Both the position numbers and the translations under genes were made by a program. The notes under the pieces were generated by a model. The model searched no databases and was not told the DNA's origin. It saw only the letters and a list, made by a program, of their open reading frames with translations. Positions 1-11,700 of a DNA stretch of 46,464 bases are shown here, in pieces. The stretch is from the NCBI GenBank assembly GCA_003667245.1, contig RCNN01000245.1, positions 1 to 46,464 on the forward strand, in the 5' to 3' direction. Numbering within the stretch: the stretch's first letter is position 1; each line of letters starts with the position of its first letter. This DNA is from Heterostelium multicystogenum (Eukaryota > Evosea > Eumycetozoa > Acytosteliales > Acytosteliaceae).

Positions 1-645
1 GCTATTATTATTATTATTATTAATGTTATTTATTTTTAATTTCTCAAAGACTTTTTTTTGTGTAAAAATTGTAACTCTTTTTGGTTGTATTGATTGCACA
101 ATGAATCAAGAGCAAATTCCAAGTGAAAAACACCACTACAAAACACTTTAATTGTGGTTAAAAAAAAAGTTGGTTCTTTTTCATTGTTGTTGGAGCATCA
201 GCATAAAAATAAATATCAAAACCACCATTTTTCAACCATAACAAAAACACATAATCTGGTGGTTTTTGTAGAAAAGATGCCCAACCGTTGAATAGGGGCT
301 TCGTTTTTTTCATCATTTAATTTGCTGATCAAAATGCGGTTAATCTATTTTTTCAGATATATTTATCCACCCAAAAAACATTAAAAGAATGGGCCCATTT
401 GTGGATTTTCGGATTTTGTATTACTTTTTTTTTTTGGAAAAGATATTTTTTGACTAGTTTAAACATTTAATCTCTTTGCATCTGTGAGCAATGTGAAACT
501 AAACCAGAGTTTGACTTTTTTGGATGAGACAATTCCTTTTGAAATTCTTTTGAAACTATAAAACCCGGATTCTCTAATTAATATTGTTTGTGATCAATTG
601 GTGAGCGAAACATACAATGGAACCATATGAATGAACATTAATGGT
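1..645. other. AT-rich spacer
   Basis: AT-rich spacer at the left edge with T-runs and a TTA repeat at the very start. I see no convincing coding frame on either strand. It lies downstream of the minus-strand coiled-coil gene and probably holds its 3' region. Confidence 0.5.
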
Positions 646-1152
646 TTATAATTTTATTGTTTTTGATATTGAAGTAGAGTCGATATCTAAATTGTTATGA
701 ATCAAAGCGATGACAATGGTCTTGAGGTATGATATGGGTTTCAATTCATTGACTTGTCTTTTCCTGATTTCACACGATGATAGACTTGTTTGCATGTTCA
801 TAATCTTGTAAACCCTTTCCTTGATTGAGTTGATCTCTTTTTCATGAAGTTTCTCCGACTTATTCATATCCATTTCAATCTCCTTCTTTTTTTCTTCTCT
901 CTCCCAATTTTCCTTTTCCTTTACTTTCATTACAGTTTCCTTTGATCTCTGGAAGTCTTGAGAACACTTTTCGCTCTTCTCTCTCAACATTTGTTCATGC
1001 TGTTTGATGGCTCGACCAAATTTCTTTTGTTCTAATTGTGAGTTATCCTTCAAAGGCTCCATAAGGTGTTCTAGATTTTTAGGTGGTGAATTTGATCTAT
1101 TGGGTGATTTGAAATCTACCTCAAAAGCAGAATCTACATTTTGACTTTCCAT
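646..1152 (-). CDS. coiled-coil hypothetical protein
   Basis: A single uninterrupted frame of 168 residues starting at ATG 1152-1150 (MESQNVDSAF). The N-terminal 35 residues are polar with a Ser/Pro-rich stretch (SPNRSNSPP). Residues about 40-115 are extremely rich in Lys and Glu with heptad-like spacing, as expected for a coiled coil. The C-terminal 45 residues are more hydrophobic and end in KTIKL. There is no signal peptide or membrane segment. I do not recognise the family. The absence of introns and the strong charge pattern argue for a real protein, perhaps a cytoskeletal or scaffold component, but no function can be assigned. The upstream 900 bases are AT-rich spacer shared with the 3' side of the Pat1 gene. 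Confidence 0.6.
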   Translation of the reverse strand: MESQNVDSAFEVDFKSPNRSNSPPKNLEHLMEPLKDNSQLEQKKFGRAIKQHEQMLREKSEKCSQDFQRSKETVMKVKEKENWEREEKKKEIEMDMNKSEKLHEKEINSIKERVYKIMNMQTSLSSCEIRKRQVNELKPISYLKTIVIALIHNNLDIDSTSISKTIKL

Positions 1153-2114
1153 CTATAGATAGTTGTTTTTATTTCCAATGATTTCACGATATTGTTTTTT
1201 TTGAATGAAATAACATTTAAGAGTTTATATATTAAAAGAGGTATTTATTATTTTTATAAAGTTAGTTATTTCCATTATATTTTTATATTTTAATAATAAT
1301 TAATATATTGAATATTACCTTAATAAGTATAAATTTATAGAAATAATAAAATAAAAAATAACGTTGAGTAAAGATAGGATTTGTTTTTCTTTTAATCTTA
1401 AAATTAATTCTAATCTATTTGTATAGTTTGCTATTAGAATAAATGTGTATGATATTCAATTATTATTATTATTGAATTCCAAGTCATTGTCCAATATTCA
1501 ATTTCCATTGTAATTTTATTTTATTAATAAAAAAATCTAATAAAAAAGAACTTTTCCTTTTATGGATTTTTTTAATTTAACTAATTGTAGATTATTGTTT
1601 TTTTAATAAAGGAATGGTCACCATTGGAAATAGCTCCTTAATGAGTGTATCGTTAAAATATAATGTAGTAAAATAAGATTAAATTGGTTGTTAAAAGTTT
1701 CTATTGTTTTTTATTATATGTATGATGTTTGTTTGTTGTTATTAATATTAGTATTATTATTGTTGTTACTATTTTGTTATAGTAGTAGTTCATCTCAAAT
1801 GTTATTGTTTCCTTCTATTCTTTTTGATTGAATTGATTGGTTGGTTGGTTGGTTGGTTAACAGTTGATTGGTTGTTATTTACAAGTCCAAGAATTATGTG
1901 TTTTTTAAATTAGATAGGTTGTGTTATGATATACGCGAATAAGATAGGATAGCAGGGTCAAATGTGAAAATTAAATAGTACAGCTTTACAAGAATGCTTT
2001 GGTAGCGGTAGTAGTTCTAGAACGACGGTCCGAATGAATGATATTGGGTAATTAATATTGATCAGTTCATTACTGTCTGTTGAGTATATAATTTAAAATG
2101 AGGTGGATTGTTGT
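1153..2114. other. AT-rich spacer
   Basis: About 960 bases of AT-rich sequence between two minus-strand genes. It must contain the 3' end of the Pat1 transcript and the promoter of the coiled-coil gene. Apart from a GGTT repeat near 1836-1858 I see no feature. Confidence 0.5.
1836..1858. repeat. GGTT tetranucleotide microsatellite
   Basis: Five to six tandem GGTT units in AT-rich spacer. Simple repeat with no further implication. Confidence 0.8.
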
Positions 2115-4630
2115 TTAGAAAATACCAAACTTTCCACTCAGTTGCCATGTTAAATGAATTTCTTTGAGCATCGTTAGAGTGGTGGAGAATGAGGGCATGT
2201 ACATTGGTGAGATCGGCAGAGTGGGTTGGCTTGGGGCCTTTGGGACAGGAGAGAAGATGCTACCAAAGTGTCCAGAGAGACGCATGAAGAATCGGTTAAA
2301 TACATCACGGAATTGCATGACGGTGACTTGGTCAATGTTGATTTGGTTGTGAATGAGGAATCCAGGTTCCTGAATGAGATATCCACGTGTAAGGAACTTC
2401 TCAATGATGGCCAAGCCGTTGTGAGATTGGAAGAGTTTCTCAATGAACTGCGCTTGGTTAAAGTTGATCAAAAAGTGGAAAGCCAAGTTGAAGAATGGCA
2501 TTGGTACCTCCATAACCCAACGTGCAACTATGGCGTAGATGGCGTTGGTGGCATTTTCTGAACCCTCTGGGAGATGAAGTAAAAGGAGGAGTGGGAGATT
2601 TCTGCAAACAGCAAACAAAGCAGACACTGTTTGTTGTGGGGTGAGTGCACCAAATGCACGTGACAACAGTTTACGTCCTTACCAATGACCCAGAGAGAAA
2701 CAAATAAAAGATCCTCTGGACAGACTGAAGGCCACTTCTGGTCAGGAATTTGCTGTGGGAGCACAGGGGACTCCATTTTGAAGCAAGGGAATGGGTCGAG
2801 GTGAAGGGATTTAAAGAGTTCTTGAGCAACGATCTCACGTTTGCTTTGGAATTCAGCAAGCTGATTGGACTCTGCTGCCTGGGGGCTACTCATGAGAATG
2901 TCGATGTCCTCGAGATCGAGCAAGTGGTTGTACGAAGATTCAATGGCAAGCTTGATGGTTTGGTCGGAAGACTGGACAGTCTTGTCGTACTCGTCCTTGT
3001 CGAGGAGAATTTGCAAGATAGGACGTGGTGCACGAATAGAATGGGAGGGAATACGGCCAAGAGCACCACTGAGTGGATCGACGTTGGTAGTTGATGGCTT
3101 CTTTGGGTTCATCAATGACTTTGGAAGGGAATCGCAGATGGGTGTGTGTGAATGAATGGGTGGGGCAGCATTGGTTTTTCAATTTAAATCTTTGATAGTA
3201 ATAGTCTTCGATGTATGGATTGGTGTAGTGAAGTTGGTATGCCTGGAGACGGTGGATAGTTTGGATCTCCTCTGCGCTCATGTATTTCTTGTCGAGTGGC
3301 GATTGCTTTTGCTTGCCATTTGGTGATTTTGTGTAATGATGGAATTTCTGTTGTTTGAGTTGGCGATGATACACCACCGTTATTAGCATGCATCTGCCAG
3401 TTGGCATCTCTGGCCTGTTCTCTCAAGGAGTGCTGTTGTTGCTGATACTCCTTGTTACCAGGAATCATTTCACCCAAAGTAAGATTACGTGGTCCATAAT
3501 TGGAATTATTTCGGTTGTTTCTGTTATAGTTGTTGGTGTTATCTCTCTGTTGATAGATTTGTTGCTTTGTATTAGGATTGCTAGATTTTGCTGGATCTTC
3601 GCTTTGTGGTGGTGGGTTGATTTGTTTGTGGTGGTGGTGAAGATTGTGATTCCAACTTTGCTTCAATATCTGATACTGAAACGGCACCTTTCAATCCATC
3701 CAAATTTTGTCCACCAGGTTGTGCAGCTGACATGAATAATTTCTTCAGTGGGTCAACAACAGTTTGTTGCTGCTGTGCTTGTACTTGTATTGGTTGTTGT
3801 TGCTGCTGATATACGATTGGTGCTTGCTGTAAATTATTTTGTTGCTGTTGGTAATAATATTGCTGTTGAAGCTGCATTTGCTGTTGATTTATATAATTTG
3901 GATGAGCTGGCATTGATAGTTGTGGTTGTGAATTTACAGCACGAGTTGGTGGTTTGTAGCTGTCTCCCATTGCAATCTTAAACATTGATTCCAATTGATC
4001 GTCGTCAACCTGACAGATATGCGAGCTGTTAATATCCCACAGTAAAATGGTACCTATGTCCAATACTTACATGGTGATTATTGCTGTTGGAACTATGATC
4101 ATCGTTATCATAGAGTGACATTGAGCTAAACATACCGACAGTACGTGAAGATGTGCTTGTGGTAGTGGTGGAAGTAGTGGATGATTGGTGTGAAAGAGTT
4201 GTGGCAGTTTTCTTTCTATTGTTGCCATTGGAGAGAATATCATCATTGGCGTGACTACCATTGAAATCAAAGAATGCAGCACCGGCAGTTGTGTCAATTG
4301 TACCGCCAATATCATCGTCATCCTCATCGTCATCATCGTATAAGTCTCTTCTGACGATTCCATCTCTCAATCTATTGGATTCTGCAAAAGTCTCGTGCTC
4401 TCCAGCCATCAAAGTATGTTGACTCTCCCATTCGTCATCTAATCCAAATCAACAAATGAACCAATAAATAAACATAACTCTAGATTATTCTCTACACTTG
4501 ATCAATACATACTTAATGGTCCAGTATCACCAAAAGTTTCATCATCATTATATTCATATTCATCGCCACTCTGTATATCATTATCATTAGCCAATCCATT
4601 ATCATCATCAAGTAATTTGAAAGAAGACAT
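2115..4630 (-). CDS. pat1: Pat1 / PATL1-type mRNA decapping activator
   Basis: Pat1 proteins link deadenylation to decapping in P-bodies through DDX6/Dhh1 and Lsm1-7. The start is ATG 4630-4628. The first exon carries DDETFGD, matching the conserved N-terminal DDX6-binding motif. Introns are visible at 4512-4439 and 4070-4010 (GTATGT/GTAAGT...AG). Next come Asp/Ser/Thr- and Gln/Asn-rich regions, then the Pat1 hallmark QAYQLHYTNPYIEDYYYQ near 3200-3270. The segment LGRIPSHSIRAPRPILQ (about 3030-3080) begins the helical C-terminal half, which contains SYNHLLDLEDID. The C-terminal repeat region continues to the stop at 2115. At least three frame changes are needed (about 3640-3700, 3100-3180 and 2676). 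At 2676 removing one base gives IGKGRKLLSRAFG, as in the family. About 800 residues in total, typical of Pat1. The identification is firm; exon details in the middle are not. Confidence 0.85.
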
Positions 4631-5313
4631 AGCTAGCTTGTTTGTTGTTTAAATTTATTAAAAAAAAAAATACTAAATAAATTTAACTATAATATATCTA
4701 TCTATCTATCTTTCTATTCTATATCAATCTAATATCTATCAATCTATATATATCTATCTGTAAGCCTATGTTCTTTCCTTTATCTGATCTGCTTTCTATC
4801 TAACTATCTATTCTAATAGTTTATTTAACTTTTCATATAATATTGTAGATATTTGCACAAGCAGATTAATGAAGGATGCACAAGTAATACTGATTATATT
4901 CTATTATTATTATTATGATTATAATACAGATAGTATGATGTATATTAATGACGACACAATAACAAATCAAATTTATCTTGTTTTTAATATTAAAAACAGT
5001 TTGTTTGCTAGTGAATAAAAAAACAACAATATTTTTTGAATTTTTTCATTCACAAAAAAACTTGTAACGTTATGAACTTCAAACACACAAATACCAACAA
5101 TTTATTTCTAAAATCAAATCAAAATTCAATAATATATATTATAGATAAAATCTAAAACAATAATTCAAGAACTACAATAATTATATATTATAAAATAAAT
5201 AACTAAATATAAAAATAATAGAATCGAAAATTGATTAAAATGGTTTATACATTGTTATAATATTATATTATATTAATTAGATGTTTAGGGTTTTTAATTC
5301 AACTCCAGTGAAG

Positions 5314-5575
5314 TTACTGAGTTAGTTCAATAAGTAAAGTAAATAATAATATTATTATTAACTATATAAATACTATTAATAATTTCAATAAGGAAATCTT
5401 TACCTTAATAATGAATTTCCAGTTGACGATATCTGATATTAGATGCTGGGACAATAACCAGGTCTGAAAATCCAAAAACAACAAAAAAAAAAAGTAAAAA
5501 ACATACTTTTATCAATTGTAAACCACATTTCAGATGCTCAGCGTATTTCAATGCAATTGGTAGGTGTCGATTCAT
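5314..5575 (-). CDS. candidate small spliced gene, 43 residues
   Basis: Low-confidence candidate. ATG 5575-5573 opens 23 codons (MNRHLPIALKYAEHLKCGLQ...), followed by GTATGT and a T-rich intron ending TTTTCAG. A second exon of 20 codons (5463-5404; TWLLSQHLISDIVNWKFIIK) follows in phase 0. A GTAAAG donor and a CTCAG acceptor then bring in an immediate TAA at 5316-5314. Both introns keep frame and the residues look protein-like rather than AT-random. It could instead be a leftover exon pair of a lost gene. No family recognised. Confidence 0.25.
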
Positions 5576-5651
5576 AACACAGACCAATTTTTTTTAATAA
5601 TTAAATTAGAGAAGACGGAATAAACACACATTAAAAATAAACTTAACAACA

Positions 5652-5673
5652 CATTCATTCATTCATTCATTCA
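5652..5673. repeat. CATT microsatellite
   Basis: Five tandem ATTC/CATT units in intergenic DNA. Confidence 0.8.
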
Positions 5674-6037
5674 CACAATTTTTTAGTTAGTTATATATAT
5701 AAATAGTTAGTAACTATCTTTTATATCTTTAATACTATATATATATTTAGTTATAACAATAAATCCTACTACTGTTACGATTACTACTTAATTTATGATT
5801 AAGTTGGCTTTAATTATCTCTGCTCGATCTATTTGAAGAACTTTACATATATATATATATATTTGCATCTAAGAGAACGATGATTTTAAATCTATATAAT
5901 AAACAATATACTCTACTATATAATATTACTATACATTAATCTATAATTAAATCATAATTATAGTTTAACAGCTTATTTATTTAATTTTATTACTTTATTT
6001 ATTTATTCATTCAAAGAGTCAAACTGTTTCAATAGAC

Positions 6038-7641
6038 ATGGAAGATCCAGCAACAATAAACAATCACATCTTAAGAAAAATTAAATTCACATTGATAGGT
6101 GATAATAATGTTGGTCGCCTTAGCTATTTGAAGACTATCGTTGACGGCGTCGATGATTATACTCCGAGTGACGCACATCCATGTGTTAATGTGCATTTAC
6201 CACATATTCTTGATTCTGACTTTAATCAATTCTCTCTGGAACTGGTAAAGCAAGAAGTGCTGTAACAATGATTCAATCATGATAACAATCATTTAATTAC
6301 ACATTTTATCCAATTAACAAATTTTACTCTCATATATAGAAATATTTACTGACCTAGAAAGTTGATGCTTTGTCTTATTTAATTCAATTAATTCTTTCTT
6401 TTTCTTTTCTATTTCTTCTTTTTCTATTCTTTACTTTTTTTCTCTTTTCTCTCTTCTTCTTTCTTGCCAATCTTTGTCTTTGCCTCCTATTACATCTTCT
6501 TCTTTTCCATTTTGATTTTATTTGATTCTAAATGAAGAATTGTAAAGTTGGCAATGATAGATGGAACAACAGAGTTTTTACAGCATATAGGGGCGCAATT
6601 GCCGTTTTTATTCTCTTTGATTTAACTGATAGACTGTCCTTTGAAAATGTTCGCAACTGGTGGAGTGAGTCACAAAGGTATTGTTCTGGAAATTGTATGA
6701 CAGTAGTTGTAGGAACAAAATCCGATTTGTTTTCCGAGCGTAAGGTTTCCTTCCAAGAAGCCAAATCATTGGCTGACAGCATAGAGGCCATACACTATTA
6801 TGAGACCAATAAATTCAATCCACACCAGAAGCGTTTGTTTGAAAAGATACTTGTTGATATCATTGGTTACCACGATCATGACGACTACACCTCACCAAGC
6901 TCTCCCATCAATATCAATCGTGTTCGCCGACCGTTAGCTCGCTCTACTGATATTCCACCTCTCCCACAACATGCTAATCTTTCAATGCCAATGTTCAGAA
7001 TGGTCTTTAACAATCGTGTTCTTTCTCATATGATCTTTCAGCAGGTCAGCAAGATACACAGTGATCGTGGTTCTCTAGTTGGGCAATTCCAAGACAATAA
7101 GTTTCTATGTGCCCATCACTTCTATAATGTTTTCTCATACAAGCTCACTAAACAAATTGAATTCTCAGTCCCAGTTGCACAACCTTCATTTTTCGAGCTG
7201 CTACGCAACTGCACATATCCAGAAGTAACTAAATACATGATAAAATCACTCTCACCCACAGGACTAGCTCAAAACAGTACTAGAATAGCAGACGAGTTAG
7301 TGATCGGAGGAGACGTACAGGTTATATCCTGGTTTCAAAAAGAATATAGATATCGTTGCTCCATACAGGCACTACGTTACTCAGTTGTCATCGGAAACTT
7401 GCCAATGGTTGAATTTATTCTCGAATCAATGATCAACAAAAAGAAGAAAAAGCACAGCTGTAAACAACAAGAATACGAGCTTTCAACACTCGACCTTGCC
7501 GAATTGAATCAACTCATCACCTATTCGAAATCCTACAACCAAAGTGCAGTTGAAAATTTCCTCAACCTTTACAGAATTCCTTTGCTAAGGAATAAGGAAA
7601 CTACTTTTTTGCGTAGATTAAAATCTAAACTCATAAAATAA
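6038..7641 (+). CDS. degenerate small GTPase domain fused to dictyostelid ankyrin-type C-terminus
   Basis: Exon 1 is 6038-6244 and exon 2 is 6538-7641; the 293-nt intron (GTAAAG...GAAG) contains a long CT-rich tract. The spliced product is 436 residues. Residues 14-130 follow a Rab/Rho fold: KFTLIGDNNVGRLS (G1), then at the splice join LELNCKVGNDRW, matching Rab LQIWDTAGQERF in length. FTAYRGAIAVFILFDLTDR, GTKSDL (G4) and ETNKF (G5) follow. The P-loop Lys and Ser/Thr are Arg and Leu, and the G3 Asp is Cys, so GTP binding and hydrolysis are probably impaired. From about residue 225 the MFRMVFNNRVLSHMIFQQVS segment resembles the module opening many dictyostelid ankyrin/F-box-like proteins, followed by weak ankyrin-like helices. 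There is no prenylation Cys. No frameshift is needed. Function is unknown, perhaps a nucleotide-independent scaffold. Confidence 0.75.
6376..6500 (+). repeat. CT-rich tract inside intron
   Basis: Nearly pure pyrimidine (TTCTTTTTC-like) sequence over about 120 bases in the intron of the GTPase-like gene. It probably serves as an extended polypyrimidine tract before the acceptor at 6536-6537. Confidence 0.6.
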
Positions 7642-8306
7642 AACTATTAACTAGATATTAATTTATCAAGTATGTTTAGGTAATACATAACGTCATTATA
7701 TTAGCAAGCACATAATTAAATTCATAATGAATTTTAGGGCATTACTGGGGTTGAACTTTTTTGATTACCATATATTTGCACACAACTATCCAGATAAATC
7801 TGAAATAGGAATTTGAATTTCAAAGTAGTACTGTCAAATGTGGAAGATATCTATCTAGAAGTAAACTGATGTTAACCATTTTTGGACCATCAGTAGTACA
7901 CAAAACACTCCTCTCTAATCTTGAATAACAATATTATTCTCTTTCTTTTCACTATAAACATTGATGTAAATTTGATGGTTCTTCAATCAACTATCGAAAT
8001 TTCGGAATTAAGCAAATTCATAATTCCGAACCACACTAATACAAATCAAAGAAGAATAGTGAGTGATCACAAATGTTATTCATTGCAAACACACTTCATA
8101 TTAAAATAGAGATCGACTTAAATTGGTGTGGATCATTTACTTTTCCAAGATTATTTACATTTTATCAAATTTCATCTTGGTATTTTGACTGGCCCCTAAA
8201 CTCTTTTGAGAAAAGAGGTGGAGATACATATTTTAGCTACCCTTTACACAACCTGGTGCTATAAAAGTTTTTTTTGATTCAAGATTTTTTTTAGCGGGTT
8301 TGATTG

Positions 8307-8325
8307 TTTTTTTTTTTTTTTTTTT
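8307..8325. repeat. poly(T) run of 19
   Basis: A homopolymer immediately upstream of a TTTAG acceptor-like site at 8331-8334; likely the polypyrimidine tract of an intron. Confidence 0.7.
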
Positions 8326-8334
8326 GTTCTTTAG

Positions 8335-8444
8335 GTGTTGAAAAGATTGATGGTTCCCACACACACGGAGGAGTAACTTACCATCCAATTTGTACACCAG
8401 GAGGGCACTTTTTGATGGATCTTGCTATGATACCTGTCTTCTAG
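8335..8444 (+). pseudogene. orphan terminal exon of an unrecognised gene
   Basis: After a T19 tract and TTTAG there is an open stretch of 36 codons in good codon usage (VEKIDGSHTHGGVTYHPICT... ending MIPVF) and a TAG stop, with AATAAA about 25 nt downstream. It looks like a last exon with an intact acceptor. No intact upstream exons are found; the nearest coding-like piece ends near 8262. It may be a gene remnant or a gene damaged by assembly errors. I do not recognise the family. Confidence 0.4.
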
Positions 8445-8758
8445 ATTTGATTTGGAAAATAACACCAAAATAAACTTTTTTTTCCAAGAGATTATTATTA
8501 TTGTTTAATTCCTACGAAATCAACTTTACAAAACCATTTTAAGTTCTATATTAAAATTTATTTATTTATTTGTATATATATATATAAAACAATAATCTAT
8601 ATAACTATAGAGACATCTCATCGATTTATCACAAAACAAAGTCACAAACTTTTGATTTTGTATTTTTATCATAACATTGGTTATTTTGGTTGGTCAAAAC
8701 AATTTAGAAACTAATAATCCTTGGGTCAAGCCAAAAGGATTTCACTACCAGGAAATCA

Positions 8759-11700
8759 ATGAGATCAATTATATTAAATAATATTCTTTTGTTATTACTT
8801 GTTACAGTAATAAGCATACAGGCTGCACCTACCCGATGGACTGTAAATAATCATATTTACGATATTGTAAAACCATCATCTCGTCCGTCTAGTTTTGACA
8901 ATGCTATCACTTGGGCAAGCAGCTACAAGCCTGCGGGAATCCCAGCAAACTATGTCGGTTACATTGGAAATATCAATACACTAGAGGAACTGACTTTTAT
9001 TTTGAACAGTGGAATTCCAATACAAAAATTCTATGTTTCCACCGCTCGTGGAGCTAAAATGAATGAGTGGGCAGTCAAAGCTGGCCCAGAAACAGGAGTG
9101 ATCCATTTCGATTCTATTTCCCAGAAATGTAACTTGTATTGCGACTTTTTGCCAGGAAATCCAACTACTTTGCAGGCAAATAATATTTTATATGATCCTT
9201 CCGTCAAAACATTCGTCAATGATTTGTACGACTCTGGTGCAACAACCTACTTCCTTGTTGAGTGGGCTCCTATCAATGAGCCATACATACCACCAGTTCC
9301 AACCAGTGGTTCAACTGTCTCGGTTGCCCTGACCGGTTGTAGTATTTCCAACACCAATGTCACTTTCACAGCCTCTGGTGGTCAGCCAAGAAATCTTCCA
9401 ATTCTCAACTCTGCAAGTCCCATTCAATTCACAATTCCTCCTGGATCAAATATCAATAATATCACTATTTCAGATGGAACCTCTGGATGTTCATTCACCA
9501 ATCCAATTTACAAATATTTAAGTAAGTCTAATAACCTATATTATTTCAAACTGATGACTTATTTTATATTATATTAGCTCCATTTATCGAAATGGTTTAT
9601 CCAGCCATAGCTAGTGGACAGCTTTTATCTATAACTGGTCAGAGTTTTGGTAATAATTCCAATGAAATTAGCATTAAGCTTGGATATACCAATATTCAAT
9701 GTACCTCCCCTCAAATTTTGAAACCTCACACACAAGTTGCATGTACTGTTCCATTCACTCCAAGTGCTGATTCCACTATATTCCCTCTTACCATCTCTAT
9801 TGGTTTGTCCAATCCTTTTTCATCGGTATCTTATGTAATTTGTAAGTTCACCAACAACCAAAGTTAAATTTAACATGTTTATTAATAATTGGCCCAGATG
9901 ATAAATATAATGTTAGAGGAATATTGTTTAATCCAAGTCAAAATTCTTACTACCAAGGTACTACCTATATTCAAGGTTCAGCAGGTTATTTACTTCAAGG
10001 TTACAAACCATATGGAGGAGTTCCAAGTTCCCTTTCACAAATTACAATGTGTGTCCAAGTTTACCCATTCTCCAAAATTGCATATGACTATCACGTATCT
10101 CTCCTTGGTACATCCAACTCCTGTAATATGAAGAACTTTGGAGGACCTTTTGACCTTACACCGGTAGTCAATCAATTTAAGGTGTGCGATGCCTCCAAGT
10201 TGGTGGCATGCCCCAACGGATTTGCTGGTGCAGTGTCAACCGGTAGTACCTCCTATTTCCAATACAGAGACTTCATCTATGGAGAAAATGAAAACAATGA
10301 TGATGGTCTACATGGTAACATAGTCATGTTTGGACTTACTCCTGTGATGAAAGATAGTGGAAACAAATTTTTCAACACCTCTGGTGGATTGTACAATGTT
10401 ACTTTTACTGATGGTGTTGGTTTTGCATTGACACAAAGAAGATTATTCCTCAATGGTGCCTATTATACTGACATTACTGCTTTCCATGAGCAAAGTATTC
10501 TCCAAGTGAAAGTTCCAGCAGGTACTGGTGGACCAAAGACATCTTACTTCCTATTTGAGTCTTCTTATAATTTAACTGGTCCAGGATTTGGATATTATCC
10601 ACCATATATCTTGTCTACTAGCAATCCATCGACATTGGGAGATTCCTTAACCATCAACGGTGTAAACTTTGGAAATAACAAAAATGTTATTACTGTTACC
10701 ATTGACCTTACCATCAACTGTCCTGTATCATCAATATCTATCCCACACAACCAAATTATTTGTACAATTCCAGCAGGTGTAGGAAGCAAGACTGTCACTG
10801 TTCTTGTCGATGGTCAATCATCTACTGGATCCTTAATCTATGCTTCTCCTGTCATCACTTCGATTACCCAAAATGGCGCTCAACTAAGCATTTCAGGATT
10901 CAATTTTGGATCTATTCAAAATGTGATCTCCGTTAATCTCCCTACAGCAACTCAAGTTTCTCTTGGTGGAATTTTAGGTTCTACTTACACAGTAGTAGTC
11001 AATCTTCCAGTCAGCGTAAGGAATGGTTTAGTTTCTATTTCCGTCGCTGGCCAAACTTCTCCTGGATTCCCATGGGAATATGTGCCAAGTATTTCAAACG
11101 TTTCCCCAACTGCTGTTAGTTCTCTGGGAGGTGACCTTATTACAATCACTGGTCAATTCTTGAATGGATATCGTCAAAATAACACAGCTGTATTAGCCCA
11201 AGTTATGGTTGGTGATAAAGAGTGTACTTCCCCATACTTCTTTGCTGATTCTACTCAAACCTATGTTCAATGCTATTCTCCAAAGGGAACTGGAAAGAAT
11301 CTTGCAACCCAAGTTACAGTGGATAAAAAGCAATCCAATATACTTAACGCTTTCTCTTATTACCCACCTGTTATTACCCAATTTACTCAGGTTGGAACAG
11401 TTGCAACCATCGCAGGTCAGAATTTTGGTGAGAATTATAATGTTGTTTCAGTCACATATAACGGAATCAACACTGTACAAGCTTTATCCATTAATCCATT
11501 GAGAGATTCTATTGTTGCTAATATTCCTTATGACACAACTAACGGGTACATCAATGTGACCGTCAATGGACAACAATCGGCTGGATTTGAAACTAAAATA
11601 GCACCTATGATTACCGGAGTATCCAGTGTACCTACAGTTGGTGGATCAATCCTCCTCACAGGTTATTATTTCAATCCAACAGATTACAAAGGAGTTCCTC

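Larger units (their letters stand above)
4631..6037. other. divergent intergenic region
   Basis: About 1.4 kb of very AT-rich DNA between Pat1 (minus) and the GTPase-like gene (plus), so it holds both promoters. It contains TCTA/TATC microsatellite sequence near 4695-4760, a CATT repeat at 5652-5673 and TA runs near 5845-5862. The only coding-like material is a small spliced candidate at 5314-5575. Confidence 0.5.
7642..8758. other. spacer with degenerate coding-like pieces
   Basis: About 1.1 kb between two plus-strand genes. Short protein-like stretches occur around 7735-8270 without a continuous frame, and a convincing terminal exon occurs at 8335-8444. The remainder is AT-rich and includes the promoter of the IPT gene. 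Confidence 0.4.

Noticed and set aside
2164..3155. Several plus-strand open frames opposite the Pat1 gene
   Set aside because: They are antisense shadows; the minus-strand frames carry the conserved Pat1 motifs.
7921..8264. Two short plus-strand frames between the GTPase-like and IPT genes
   Set aside because: They overlap in different frames, start at weak sites and lack splice logic. Only the terminal exon at 8335-8444 looks convincing.
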